Assembly: GCF_000016185.1 (NCBI RefSeq)
Contig: NC_011420.2
Span: 826,501-890,500 of the forward strand
Length of the DNA: 64,000 nucleotides
Direction of reading: 5' to 3'
From: Rhodospirillum centenum SW
GTDB taxonomy: Bacteria > Pseudomonadota > Alphaproteobacteria > Azospirillales > Azospirillaceae
Position numbers and translations under genes: made by a program. The notes under the pieces were generated by a model. That model was not told the origin of the DNA and made no database searches. It worked only from the letters and a program-made list of their open reading frames with translations. Positions 36,762-45,563 of this stretch are shown in pieces; the first letter of the stretch is position 1, and each line of letters begins with the position of its first letter.

Positions 36762-37045
36762 CGGCTCCCTTGGCCCCATCGGTCCCGTCATTCCCCTGGA
36801 TCTCCCCACGGCCGGCGATCATCTCCATCCGCCTTCTCCCCTGAATCGGTGCCCTGGCGCAACCGGGTCGCGCGGGGGCGGAGAACGGGCTTGAAGCGGT
36901 CGGAGTATTGCTCCATAACCCCGGGCGGATGAGGGGCTGGCATCGTTCCACGGGGCGTCGGAACGGACGGCGCCCGTTGGCAGGTCGGTCGGACCGGTAT
37001 CCGGGCACGGCCCTCCAACGGCGCGTAACCGTAAAGCAGTAGCAG

Positions 37046-37876
37046 ATGGTCATTGCCCTTCTTCGGAATCCGCAGACGCTTTCCCGTCTTCTGTCGAGCC
37101 ACTCCAGCCTGTTCCTGTCCCTGCTCCGGCGCCGGATCGCGGAACGCTACCGCGAGACGTGGTTGGGCCTCGCCTGGGCCTGGATCGCGCCGTTGCTTCT
37201 GCTCGGCGCCTACGTGCTGGTCTTCGGCGTTCTGTTCTCCCCCCGGATTGCCAGCGGAGCGCATCCGGACCGGCTCGCGGACTTCGCGCTCATGCTGTAC
37301 GCAGGGGTTCTGCTTCATGGCCTGTTGGCCGACAGCCTGACGCAGGCCCCGGCCTGCATCGTGAGCAATTCCAATTTCGTGAAGAAGGTGGTCTTCCCGC
37401 TCGGGCTGCTGCCCCTGGTTCAGGTGGGCAGTGCGACCGTTCATCTGGCGCTGGGGCTGATCATTCTGGTGCTCGCCGCCGGGCTGCTGGGGACAGGCGG
37501 GTTCCAGATGGCCATGCTCCTGTTGCCCCTGACCGTTGCGCCCCTTGTCCTCCTGTGTTGCGGTGTCTCCTGGGCGCTGGCTGCTCTTGCCGTCTACATC
37601 CGCGACATCGGGCAGTTGAGCAGCTTCCTGTCTACGCTCCTGATGTTCCTTTCGCCCGTCTTCTTCCCTCTTGCGGCGGCGCCCGAGGGGATGCGGAGCG
37701 TTGTCGCGCTGGGGCCACTGGCTGTACCGATCGAGGCGACCCGCGCCGTGCTTCTGCAGGGACAGGCGCCTGACTGGGGCGGGCTTGCGATCTACTCGGT
37801 TGCCGCGCTGCTGATCGCGCTGGGCGGACTGACGCTGTTCCAACGGTCGCGTCGGGGGTTCGCCGATGTCCTCTGA
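37046..37876 (+). CDS. wzm: ABC-2 polysaccharide export permease (Wzm type)
   Basis: 276 residues with six membrane helices in ABC-2 layout. The amphipathic N-terminal start (RNPQTLSRLLSSHSSLFLSLLRRRIAERYRETWLGLAWAWIAPLLLLGAYVLVFGVLF) is standard for Wzm/RfbA-type permeases, as is the motif SNFVKKVVFPLGLLPLVQ. It partners the ATPase encoded 11 bases upstream of its own stop (overlap 37866-37876). The permease carries lipid-linked polysaccharide across the inner membrane. A 236-base gap separates it from the divergent gmhB-like gene, which should hold the promoters of both. Confidence 0.9.
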   Translation: MVIALLRNPQTLSRLLSSHSSLFLSLLRRRIAERYRETWLGLAWAWIAPLLLLGAYVLVFGVLFSPRIASGAHPDRLADFALMLYAGVLLHGLLADSLTQAPACIVSNSNFVKKVVFPLGLLPLVQVGSATVHLALGLIILVLAAGLLGTGGFQMAMLLLPLTVAPLVLLCCGVSWALAALAVYIRDIGQLSSFLSTLLMFLSPVFFPLAAAPEGMRSVVALGPLAVPIEATRAVLLQGQAPDWGGLAIYSVAALLIALGGLTLFQRSRRGFADVL

Positions 37877-39263
37877 ACCCGTCATTCGAGCGAGCGGTCT
37901 GTGCAAGCGGTATCCGCACTATGACCGGCCCTGGGATCGTCTGCGCGAACTGTTCGGCGGACGCGGACCGTCCAGTCATTTCGCAGCGTTGGATGATGTC
38001 TCCTTTGAAATCGGTCGGGGGGAGCAGCTCGCCATCATCGGGCGGAATGGCGCCGGCAAATCCACGCTCCTGCAACTTCTCTGCGGAACACTGACGCCGA
38101 CAGCCGGTCTTCTGGAGGTCCGCGGACGGATCGCGGCACTGCTCGAACTGGGGGCCGGTTTCAACCCGGATTTCACAGGGCGCGAGAATGCCTTGTTGAA
38201 TGCCCAGCTCCTGGGCCTGACGCGGCATCAGGCGCTGGATCGCTTCGAAGAGATCGCTGCCTTTGCCGAAATCGGCGATTTTCTCGATCGGCCCGTGAAG
38301 ACCTATTCAAGCGGCATGTTCGTCCGCCTGGCGTTCGCGGTCGCGGTCCATACGGACCCGGACATCCTGATCGTCGACGAGGCGCTCTCCGTCGGGGACG
38401 CGTTCTTCCAGGCGAAGTGCATGGCCCGGATGCGTGACATGATCGACTCCGGCCTGACCGTGATCTTCGTCAGTCACGACCTGAGCGCGGTGAAGTCGGT
38501 CTGCAGCCGTGGACTTTACCTGGAAAGGGGGAGGGTCCGCGCCGCGGGGCCGATTGATGACGTGGTCGAATGCTACGTCAACGACCTCTTCACGGAGCGG
38601 CAGGCGGGGCTGGCGGGGCGCTCCGGCCCGGTGCGGGACGCACCCGCAGAGCCGTCTGGCGCGGCAGACGCCGTCTCGGACTCGTCCGGGGGGCCGCAGG
38701 CCAGTCCGCCTCCCGGCGTGCAGGCGGAATTCGAGAGGCTTGCCGCGTACAACCGCGTCAGCAACGGCCGGGCGGATTTCATCTGCATCGGTCTGTTCGA
38801 CGAGGCGGACCGGCCCGTCGGCTTCACCGGATACGGTGGCCGGATCATCCTGCGCATGTGGCTGGTCGCCCGGGCGGAGATCCCTGAACTCCTGCTGGGC
38901 GCACATGTGCGGAACACGACCGGCCTTGACGTGCTCTACACCGACACGGTCGTCGAGGGAGTTCCGATCAGGAACCTGGTGCCCGGTCAGGAACTGGTGG
39001 TGGACTGGGAGTTTCCCGCCGATCTGGCGGAGGGGCGCTACACCATCACGGCCGTGGCCTCGGAACCTGTCGATCTGGAAAACTCCGTCGTCGATTTCTG
39101 TGACTATGTTCCGATCGCGGCTCAGATCGAGGTGGGGCGCCGTCCGGGGTCCCCGCTTTATGGCTGCGCACGTCTCCCGGCGGTGATCAGGGTGACCGGG
39201 GCTATGCCGACGGACGCCGCTGGGAAGGAAGAGGAGCCCTTGATCATAAGGTCAACGGGCTGA
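37866..39263 (+). CDS. wzt: ABC polysaccharide exporter ATPase with C-terminal carbohydrate-binding domain (Wzt type)
   Basis: 465 residues. The nucleotide-binding domain has GRNGAGKST (~59-67), the signature SSGMFVRLAFAVAVH (~147-161) and Walker B DILIVDEALSVGDAFF (~165-180). After a Pro/Gly/Ser linker (~240-290) comes a second folded domain (~290-455, RADFICIGLFDEADRPVGFTGYGGRIILRMWLVA, LLLGAHVRNTTGLDVLYTDTV). That is the Wzt C-terminal domain, which reads the capped end of an O-polysaccharide before export. So this cluster exports a chain whose end is modified, not a simple Wzy polymer. It overlaps wzm by 11 bases. Confidence 0.92.
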   Translation: MSSEPVIRASGLCKRYPHYDRPWDRLRELFGGRGPSSHFAALDDVSFEIGRGEQLAIIGRNGAGKSTLLQLLCGTLTPTAGLLEVRGRIAALLELGAGFNPDFTGRENALLNAQLLGLTRHQALDRFEEIAAFAEIGDFLDRPVKTYSSGMFVRLAFAVAVHTDPDILIVDEALSVGDAFFQAKCMARMRDMIDSGLTVIFVSHDLSAVKSVCSRGLYLERGRVRAAGPIDDVVECYVNDLFTERQAGLAGRSGPVRDAPAEPSGAADAVSDSSGGPQASPPPGVQAEFERLAAYNRVSNGRADFICIGLFDEADRPVGFTGYGGRIILRMWLVARAEIPELLLGAHVRNTTGLDVLYTDTVVEGVPIRNLVPGQELVVDWEFPADLAEGRYTITAVASEPVDLENSVVDFCDYVPIAAQIEVGRRPGSPLYGCARLPAVIRVTGAMPTDAAGKEEEPLIIRSTG

Positions 39264-39339
39264 TCTGTTTCCGACCCCTGGCGCGGCGGGGTTCCCATCC
39301 GGCAAAGTCGCGCATCTCCGCGATCCAGGCAGAGTCGTC

Positions 39340-40479
39340 ATGGCGAGAACTCCTCAGCCTTTTCCAGACCCGATCTACGTGACCCGGCCCATGCTGCCGC
39401 CCCTGGCGGAGTACAGCGCCCTGCTGGAGAAGGTATGGGACTCGGGTTGGCTGACCAACGGCGGCCGGCAGCACCAGGAACTGGAGCGGGCGCTGTCCGC
39501 CCATCTCCAGGCCCCCCATCTGAGCCTGTTCAACAACGGGACGATCGCGCTGATCGTCGCCTGCCAGGCCCTTGGCGTCTCGGGGGAGGTGATCACCACG
39601 CCCTTCACCTTTCCGGCGACCCCCCATGTTCTGTCCTGGAACAACGTGACGCCGGTCTTCTGCGACGTCGATCCGGAAACCCTCTGCATCGACGCGTCTC
39701 GGATCGAGCGTCTGGTCACGGGGCGCACCAGTGCCATCCTGGCGGTCCATGTCTACGGAATTCCCTGCGCGGTCGAGGCCATCCAGCAGGTCGCGGACAC
39801 CTATGGTCTGAAGGTGATCTATGACGGTGCGCATGCCTTCGGAACCGAAATCGACGGGCAGCCGATCACGGATTTTGGCGACGTCACGATGCTCTCGTTC
39901 CACGCCACCAAGCTGTTCCATACCGCTGAGGGCGGCGCCCTGGCGGTCAGAGATGAAAAGCTGAAAAAAAGAATCGATCTTCTTAAGAACTTTGGCATAA
40001 AGAATGAAGAAGAAGTCATTCTTCCTGGCATAAACGGCAAAATGAATGAGCTTCAGGCAGCCTTGGGATTGCTGACCCTGAAGATGGTGGCCGAGGAAAA
40101 GGACGCCCGGTCACGGATCGCGGACGTTTACCGTGAGAGGCTGCCAGACATCCCCGGTGTGCGTTGCGTCAATGTCCCGGCGAATGTCCGTGACAGCCAT
40201 CAGTATTTCGTGATCCGGGTTGATGCGGCGGCTGCAAGATTGACGCGCGACGAGCTTTATGAGCGTATGCGTGATTTCAATGTCTTTCCGCGCAAATACT
40301 TCTATCCGCTTTGCTCCGAGTATAACTGTTACCGGGCCTTGCCGAGTGCCGCACCGGAGAATCTGCCCCACGCGCATCGCGCCGCCCGGGAGGTGCTGTC
40401 CCTCCCTCTGTTCAGCGCTCTGGGGACGGATGGTGCGGCACGGATCTGTGACATCCTCGAACATCTCCTCGCCGGCTGA
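39340..40479 (+). CDS. DegT/DnrJ/EryC1-family sugar aminotransferase
   Basis: 379 residues, PLP-dependent. Lys191 in SFHATKLFHTAEGG is the Schiff-base lysine; further marks are SGWLTNGGRQHQELERALSAHL, FNNGTIALIVACQAL, NITPVFCDVD-type strand, YDGAHAFGTE and GINGKMNELQAALGLL. Given the neighbouring rfbA and rfbB, it should transfer an amino group to dTDP-4-keto-6-deoxyglucose, giving a 4-amino-4,6-dideoxy sugar (as VioA does) or a 3-amino isomer. The sequence alone cannot settle which carbon. A short AT-rich patch (39950-40050) interrupts the otherwise GC-rich gene. The first base of the next gene lies three bases beyond the stop. Confidence 0.9.
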   Translation: MARTPQPFPDPIYVTRPMLPPLAEYSALLEKVWDSGWLTNGGRQHQELERALSAHLQAPHLSLFNNGTIALIVACQALGVSGEVITTPFTFPATPHVLSWNNVTPVFCDVDPETLCIDASRIERLVTGRTSAILAVHVYGIPCAVEAIQQVADTYGLKVIYDGAHAFGTEIDGQPITDFGDVTMLSFHATKLFHTAEGGALAVRDEKLKKRIDLLKNFGIKNEEEVILPGINGKMNELQAALGLLTLKMVAEEKDARSRIADVYRERLPDIPGVRCVNVPANVRDSHQYFVIRVDAAAARLTRDELYERMRDFNVFPRKYFYPLCSEYNCYRALPSAAPENLPHAHRAAREVLSLPLFSALGTDGAARICDILEHLLAG

Positions 40480-40482
40480 ACC

Positions 40483-41478
40483 ATGGATACCCCGAAAGTC
40501 AGCGTCGTCATCGCCGCCTACAATCATGCCGACTTCGTTGTCGAGGCCGTCGAGAGCGTCCTGGGACAGGCTGCGTTTCCTGTGGAGGTCGTGGTCACCG
40601 ACGACGGGTCCGCGGACGACACCGCGGAGCGGTTGAGGGCTGTCGCCAGGGACGAGCCGCGGCTCCGGCTGAACGTGTTCGACGGGAACCGGGGGGCCTG
40701 CATCGCCATGAACGATGCCCTCTCCCGGTCCCGCGGAGACTATGTGGCCGTTCTGAATTCGGATGATCGCAGTCTTCCGGGGCGTCTTGAGCGTCAGGCC
40801 GGCTTTCTCGATGACAACCCGGGCATCGCCGCCGTCTTCGGGTTGCCCCGGTTCATCACGGAATCCGGTGCGGCCTTCACCGATTCAAGCCACAAGGACT
40901 TCTCCGTCTTCCGGCAGGAGAACAGGCCCCGGGCCGACTGGCTCCGCCATTTCTTCTTCTGGGGCAACTGCCTCTGCCATCCGACGGCGATGGTTCGCCG
41001 GGCTGTCTATGCGGAGGTCGGGGGCTATGATCCGCGGCTTGCGCAACTGCCGGATCTGGACATGTGGGTGCGTATCTGCGCGCGTCACGGGATTCATGTC
41101 ATGGCGGAGGAGATGGTCGAATTCCGCATCCTCTCCGGGCAGCGCAATGCCAGCGCCGCGCGGCCCGACGTGCTGGCCCGCGACGCCTGGGAGAGGACCC
41201 GGATTCTGGAACGCTTTCTCGACCTCGACGACGCGGTGTTCCAGGCCGCCTTCCGGCAGGACCTCCTGGAACTGGGGGTGCCGCCCGATGCGGCCCGCCC
41301 GGTCGCCCTGGCGCGTCTGGCGCTCAAGGGGTGCTGGCCGGCGCACCGCACCTTCGCCCTGGACCAGCTTTACAGGGCCCTGGGACCGACCGGCACGGCC
41401 GGTCCGGGGGGGCCGACCTGCGCGGAGTTCCACCGGCTGGTGGGGGGACAGGACGTGACCTTTGACGGCGGGCGCTGA
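40483..41478 (+). CDS. Family 2 glycosyltransferase
   Basis: 331 residues. GT-A fold: KVSVVIAAYNHADFVVEAVESVLGQ (4-28), VVVTDDGSADDTAERL (~37-52), and the metal-binding VAVLNSDDRSLPGRLERQ with NSDD near 87-90. The region around 150-210 (RHFFFWGNCLCHPTAMVRRAVYAEVGGYDPRLAQLPDLDMWVRI) is the usual acceptor-side helix set. The remaining ~90 residues form a helical tail. It is expected to be a cytoplasmic, membrane-face sugar transferase of the O-chain. The start ATG lies three bases after the aminotransferase stop. Confidence 0.88.
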   Translation: MDTPKVSVVIAAYNHADFVVEAVESVLGQAAFPVEVVVTDDGSADDTAERLRAVARDEPRLRLNVFDGNRGACIAMNDALSRSRGDYVAVLNSDDRSLPGRLERQAGFLDDNPGIAAVFGLPRFITESGAAFTDSSHKDFSVFRQENRPRADWLRHFFFWGNCLCHPTAMVRRAVYAEVGGYDPRLAQLPDLDMWVRICARHGIHVMAEEMVEFRILSGQRNASAARPDVLARDAWERTRILERFLDLDDAVFQAAFRQDLLELGVPPDAARPVALARLALKGCWPAHRTFALDQLYRALGPTGTAGPGGPTCAEFHRLVGGQDVTFDGGR

Positions 41479-41479
41479 G

Positions 41480-42748
41480 ATGGCCGATCCTGCGGTCAGC
41501 GTCGTCATCCCGGCCTACAATCACGCCGCCTATGTCGGCGCCGCGATCGAGAGCGTTCTCGGTCAGAGCCTGACGGCGCTGGAACTCATCGTCATCGATG
41601 ACGGGTCGCGCGATGCGACGGCAGAGCGGGTCGAAGCCTACCTCGGCGACCCGCGGGTCCGGCTGGAGCGGCAGGCGAATGCGGGATCGCACGCGGCGAT
41701 CAACCGTGGCGTCGCCCTGGCCCGGGCGCCCTGGGTCGCCATCCTCAATTCCGACGACGTGTTCCATCCCGACCGGCTGGCGCGGATGCTGTCGTCCTGC
41801 CGGTCCAACGGGTGGGAGTTCGCCGTCAGCGGCTTCGACCTGATCGACGGCGAGGGGCAGCCCATCGACGCGCCCGACCACTGGCTGAGGCGCCGCACGG
41901 ATCCGGTGTGGACCTACACCCGCGCCCATGGCGTCTGGCCGGGCATCCTTTTCGGAAACTTTACCGTTTCCACCTCCAACTTCTTCTTCAGCCGCGACCT
42001 CTGGCGCCGGATCGGGCCGTTCGCCCGTTACCGTTACGTGCTGGACTGGGACTGGGCGCTGCGGGCCATCGCCGCCGCCCCGGCGCGGGCAGGCTGGCTG
42101 CCGGACGAGGCGCTGTTCAGCTACCGACTGCACGGCAGCAACACGATCTCCGGGGCCGGCCTGCGCAGCAGTTTCGAGATCGAACTGCTGCTGCGCCGGG
42201 CCCTGCTCCGCCGGCTGCCGGAGTGGGCTCCGGGCATCGCCCGCATGCGGCAGTTCGGGCGCGATGCGCGCCGTACCGCCGCCGCCCAGGCGGTCGGCCG
42301 TACCGTCGCGGCGCACGAGGCCGAACTGGCCGAGGTCCACACCGGATACCGGGCCGAGCTGGACCGTGTCCACGCGGCTCACCGGGCCGAACTGGGCGAG
42401 GTCCATGCCGGTTACCGGACCCGGATCGCGGCCCTGGACGCCGAGCTGGTCCAGGTGCACCACGGTTACCGGACGGAGATCGACCGTCTGGCCGCCGAGC
42501 AGGCGCAGGAACGGGAGTGGTTCGCCCGAGTCCTGGAGACCGAGCGCGCCGCGGCTGCGCTGGAGGCCGACGGGCTCCGGCAGGCGCTGCAGGCCGAGCG
42601 CGAGAATGCCGAGGCCACCCGCGCCTACTACGAAGCCCGTCTGGCCGCGATCTATTCATCGACCTCCTGGGCGTTCAGCCGGCCGGTGCGTGCCGTGGGG
42701 CGCCTCTTCCACGCCCTTCGCGGCGTTGGCGGCGGTAGGGCCCGATGA
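41480..42748 (+). CDS. Family 2 glycosyltransferase with a coiled-coil tail
   Basis: 422 residues from the ATG at 41480 (one base after the previous stop). A family 2 domain (VSVVIPAYNHAAYVGAAIESVLGQ, LIVIDDGSRDATAERVEAYL, VAILNSDDVFHPDRLARML, DWDWALRAIAAAP) fills residues 1-270. From ~277 to 335 the protein repeats an 11-residue unit of the type (A/T)EL-x-x-VH-x-GYR at least four times. The repeat marks a hendecad coiled coil. It ends with SSTSWAFSRPVRAVGRLFHAL, a motif also found in the next gene. The coiled coil may oligomerise the enzyme or act as a ruler. The stop and the next start overlap (ATGA). Confidence 0.85.
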   Translation: MADPAVSVVIPAYNHAAYVGAAIESVLGQSLTALELIVIDDGSRDATAERVEAYLGDPRVRLERQANAGSHAAINRGVALARAPWVAILNSDDVFHPDRLARMLSSCRSNGWEFAVSGFDLIDGEGQPIDAPDHWLRRRTDPVWTYTRAHGVWPGILFGNFTVSTSNFFFSRDLWRRIGPFARYRYVLDWDWALRAIAAAPARAGWLPDEALFSYRLHGSNTISGAGLRSSFEIELLLRRALLRRLPEWAPGIARMRQFGRDARRTAAAQAVGRTVAAHEAELAEVHTGYRAELDRVHAAHRAELGEVHAGYRTRIAALDAELVQVHHGYRTEIDRLAAEQAQEREWFARVLETERAAAALEADGLRQALQAERENAEATRAYYEARLAAIYSSTSWAFSRPVRAVGRLFHALRGVGGGRAR

Positions 42749-45312
42749 TAGATATGCCGCCGTTCCAGGACCCGGTCGGGCACTCCGGCGCGACCGCCCT
42801 TCTCCGCAACGAAACGCTGCCCCTGATGACCGTCCCCGCCGAACCGTTGTCCCCCAGTTCCGCTCCGACCCCTCCCGCACGGGGCGATGCGCCCCGGGGC
42901 GACCTGCTGGTCCGTCTCGATGCCTGTCTGCGGCTTCTTGAGGCGTCCCGGACGTCTGCCGACGAGGGCGGCGGGCGGATCGACGCCGGGGTTCTCCGGC
43001 GGGAGCTGGAGGCCGCGGGGCTTGCCGCGGCACGTCTGGAACAGCGGCTGCTGGCCTCGGACCAGGAGCTGGGCCGCCTCACGGCGGAGCTGACCGTCTC
43101 CCGTCAGGAGCTGGCGGACCGCGAGCTGAGGTTGCGCGAGATTCTCGCCTCCAGCTCCTGGCGGCTGAGCGCGCCGGTCCGGGTCCTGGGACGGCTGGTG
43201 CGCCGGCTGCGTGCGCTGCTGGGGCGCTGGGGGGGTGGGGGGGCGCCGGCCCTGCCCGCCACCACCGCTGCAACCGCGATCGCCGCCGCACCGGCCGGGC
43301 CGCCGGCCCTGTCCGCGCCCCGTCCCCAGCGGCCGCCGCCGCCGGACGCGCAGCGCCTGCGCATCGCCACCCTGGCCGCGGCCGCGCCCGAGGTGTCGGT
43401 CATCATCCCGGTGTTCAACCAGATCCCCTACACCCTGGCCTGCCTGGACAGCATCGCCCGCGCCCTGCCGCGGGTGCCGTTCGAGGTCATCGTCGTGGAT
43501 GATGCGTCCAGCGACGCGACCGCGGCCGAACTGGCCGGGCGGGACGATATCCGCTACCTGCGCAACCCGGAGAATCTGGGGTTCGTCGGCGCCTGCAACC
43601 GCGGCGCGGCGGAGGCGAGGGGGCGGCTGCTGATGTTCCTCAACAACGACACCACCGTCGAGCCGGGCTGGCTCGACCGGCTGGTGGAGACGCTGGAGCG
43701 GCATCCGGATGCGGGCCTGGTCGGATCGAAGCTGATCTACCCCGACGGCCGGCTTCAGGAAGCGGGGGGGATCGTCTTCACCGACGCCTCCGGGTGGAAC
43801 TGGGGGCGGCTGGGCAGCCCCGACGATCCTGCGGTGAACTATCTGCGCGACGTGGACTACTGCTCCGGTGCCGCCATCCTGGTGCGGGCGGATCTGTTCC
43901 GCCGGCTGGGCGGCTTCGATACCCGGTACGCGCCGGCCTATTACGAGGATACCGATCTGGCGTTCGGCATCCGGTCGCTGGGGTTCCGCGTGCTCTACCA
44001 GCCCCTGTCGCGGGTGGTGCATTACGAGGGCGTGACCTCGGGCACCGATCCGGGTGCCGGCATCAAGCGTCACCAGACCCTGAACCGGCCCCGCTTCCTG
44101 GAGAAGTGGCAGGCCGATCTGGCGCGGCACGGCAGCCCGGCGGACCTGCCGGCGGCGGCCGACCGGCGGCCGGTCTTCCGGATGCTGGTCGTGGATGCCA
44201 CGACCCCGACACCCGACCAGGATTCCGGCTCGGTGGACATGGTCAACCTGCTGCGCATCGTGTCGGATCTCGGCGGCCGGGTGACCTTTGTCCCGGAAGA
44301 CAACTTCGCCCATGCCGGGCGCTACACCGAGGAGCTTCAGGGGGCGGGGGTGGAGTGCATCCACGCGCCCTTCTTCCGCACCATGCGCGACTTCCTGCGG
44401 GCGCGCGGGGCGGAATTCGATGTCGTGCTGATGGCGCGCGGGCCGCATGCGGCGCGGCACATCGACGAGGTGCGGCGGCACTGCCCGCAGGCCCCGGTGA
44501 TCTTCGACACCGTGGACCTGCACTTCCTGCGCGTCGAGCGGCGGGCGGAGCTGACCGGCGACCCGGCGCTGCGGGCGGAGGCGGCCCGGCTCCGGACGCT
44601 GGAACTGGACATGATCCGCCGCTGCGACGCCACCCTGGTCCGCAGCATCGAGGAGAAGCGCCTGCTGGATGCGCAGGGCGTGGGCGAGCGCGTCTCCATC
44701 CTGCCGCTGATCCGCGAGGTGCCCGACCGCATGCCCCCGCGGGAGGGGCGCTCGGGCGTCATCTTCGTCGGCGGGTTCCGGCACGATCCCAATGTCGATG
44801 CCGTGCGCTGGTTCGTGGCCGAGGTCTGGCCGCGGGTCCGGCGCGCGCTGCCCGAGGCGGTCTTCCGCATCGTCGGCAGCAACGTGCCGGCCGAGGTCGC
44901 GGCGCTGGCCGGCGACGGGGTGGAGGTGGTGGGCTTCGTCCCGGACATCGCGCCCCTGATGGAAGGGGCGCTCGTCTCCGTGGCGCCGCTGCGCTACGGC
45001 GCGGGCCTGAAGGGCAAGCTGGCCACCAGCTTCATGCACGGCCTGCCGGCGGTGGCGACCCCGGTGGCGGTGGAAGGCATGGTCCTGGACCCGGACGAAG
45101 CCGTCCTGGTCGCCGACGATCCCGCCGGTTTCGCCGATGCGGTGATCCGCCTGCACCGGGACGAGGCGCTGTGGCGCCGGCTGGCGGAGGAGGGGGCGGC
45201 CTTCTGCCGGCGCGAATTCGGCCTTCCGGTCAATGGCGGGCGGATCGCGCGCCTGCTCGCGGACCTGGGCGTTCCGGTGTCCGGTCCGGCGGACCGGGCC
45301 GCGGCGGAATAG
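42745..45312 (+). CDS. Large two-domain glycosyltransferase (family 2 plus group 1/GT4)
   Basis: 855 residues. N-terminal ~130 residues: low complexity and coiled coil with Arg/Leu/Ala/Glu heptads, ending in ILASSSWRLSAPVRVLGRLVRRLR, the same S-x-S-W-x-x-x-x-P-x-R motif as in the preceding gene. A Pro/Ala linker follows. GT-A domain at ~215-450: VSVIIPVFNQIPYTLACLDSI, VIVVDDASSDATAAEL, LMFLNNDTTVEPGWLDRLV, YYEDTDLAFGIRSLGFRVLYQP. A GT-B, group 1 domain fills ~480-840: LVVDATTPTPDQDSGSVDMVNLLRI, SGVIFVGGFRHDPNVDAVRWFV, YGAGLKGKLATSFMHGLPAVATPVAVEG. It could add two different sugars in succession. It closes the wzm-wzt-glycosyltransferase cluster. Confidence 0.9.
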   Translation: MIDMPPFQDPVGHSGATALLRNETLPLMTVPAEPLSPSSAPTPPARGDAPRGDLLVRLDACLRLLEASRTSADEGGGRIDAGVLRRELEAAGLAAARLEQRLLASDQELGRLTAELTVSRQELADRELRLREILASSSWRLSAPVRVLGRLVRRLRALLGRWGGGGAPALPATTAATAIAAAPAGPPALSAPRPQRPPPPDAQRLRIATLAAAAPEVSVIIPVFNQIPYTLACLDSIARALPRVPFEVIVVDDASSDATAAELAGRDDIRYLRNPENLGFVGACNRGAAEARGRLLMFLNNDTTVEPGWLDRLVETLERHPDAGLVGSKLIYPDGRLQEAGGIVFTDASGWNWGRLGSPDDPAVNYLRDVDYCSGAAILVRADLFRRLGGFDTRYAPAYYEDTDLAFGIRSLGFRVLYQPLSRVVHYEGVTSGTDPGAGIKRHQTLNRPRFLEKWQADLARHGSPADLPAAADRRPVFRMLVVDATTPTPDQDSGSVDMVNLLRIVSDLGGRVTFVPEDNFAHAGRYTEELQGAGVECIHAPFFRTMRDFLRARGAEFDVVLMARGPHAARHIDEVRRHCPQAPVIFDTVDLHFLRVERRAELTGDPALRAEAARLRTLELDMIRRCDATLVRSIEEKRLLDAQGVGERVSILPLIREVPDRMPPREGRSGVIFVGGFRHDPNVDAVRWFVAEVWPRVRRALPEAVFRIVGSNVPAEVAALAGDGVEVVGFVPDIAPLMEGALVSVAPLRYGAGLKGKLATSFMHGLPAVATPVAVEGMVLDPDEAVLVADDPAGFADAVIRLHRDEALWRRLAEEGAAFCRREFGLPVNGGRIARLLADLGVPVSGPADRAAAE

Positions 45313-45355
45313 GCCGCCGCCCTTTCCCCGCTTCCGTTCCTTGCCCCCCCTGCAC

Positions 45356-45399
45356 GCCACGGCTCCGGCCCGTCCCTGCGGCCGGGGCGGAGCCGTGGC
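45356..45399 (+). terminator. Strong hairpin after the glycosyltransferase cluster
   Basis: A 12-base-pair perfect stem (GCCACGGCTCCG with CGGAGCCGTGGC) around a 20-base loop, starting 44 bases after the last glycosyltransferase stop. There is no T run, so it may stop transcription with Rho help or protect the 3' end rather than act as an intrinsic terminator. Confidence 0.5.
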
Positions 45400-45409
45400 G
45401 TCCAGGGGG

Positions 45410-45449
45410 CACCCGTGGGTGACACCCGTGGGGGGACATCCGTGGGACA
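45410..45449. repeat. Three tandem CACCCGTGGG-type repeats upstream of the HTH gene
   Basis: CACCCGTGGGTGA (45410-45422), CACCCGTGGGGGGA (45423-45436) and CATCCGTGGGACA (45437-45449) follow each other head to tail. The first is itself nearly palindromic (CACCC..GGGTG). They lie ~115 bases ahead of the HTH gene and look like operator iterons. Confidence 0.5.
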
Positions 45450-45563
45450 GTTCCGGGACATTCTCCGTTCGGCGAAACGCATCCCCGCTCGATAAGCGAA
45501 TTGCTGTTGCGTGAATCACTGAACGGGCCTACAAAGGGGTGGTTTCCGGGCAGGGGCACCACC

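Noticed and set aside
45410-45449. CACCCGTGGG repeats as a CRISPR array
   Set aside because: No spacers between the units and only three copies.
42652-45519. 955-codon open frame opposite the large glycosyltransferase
   Set aside because: No domain, repeats of Arg/Gly/His typical of antisense high-GC frames; the plus-strand gene has two glycosyltransferase domains.
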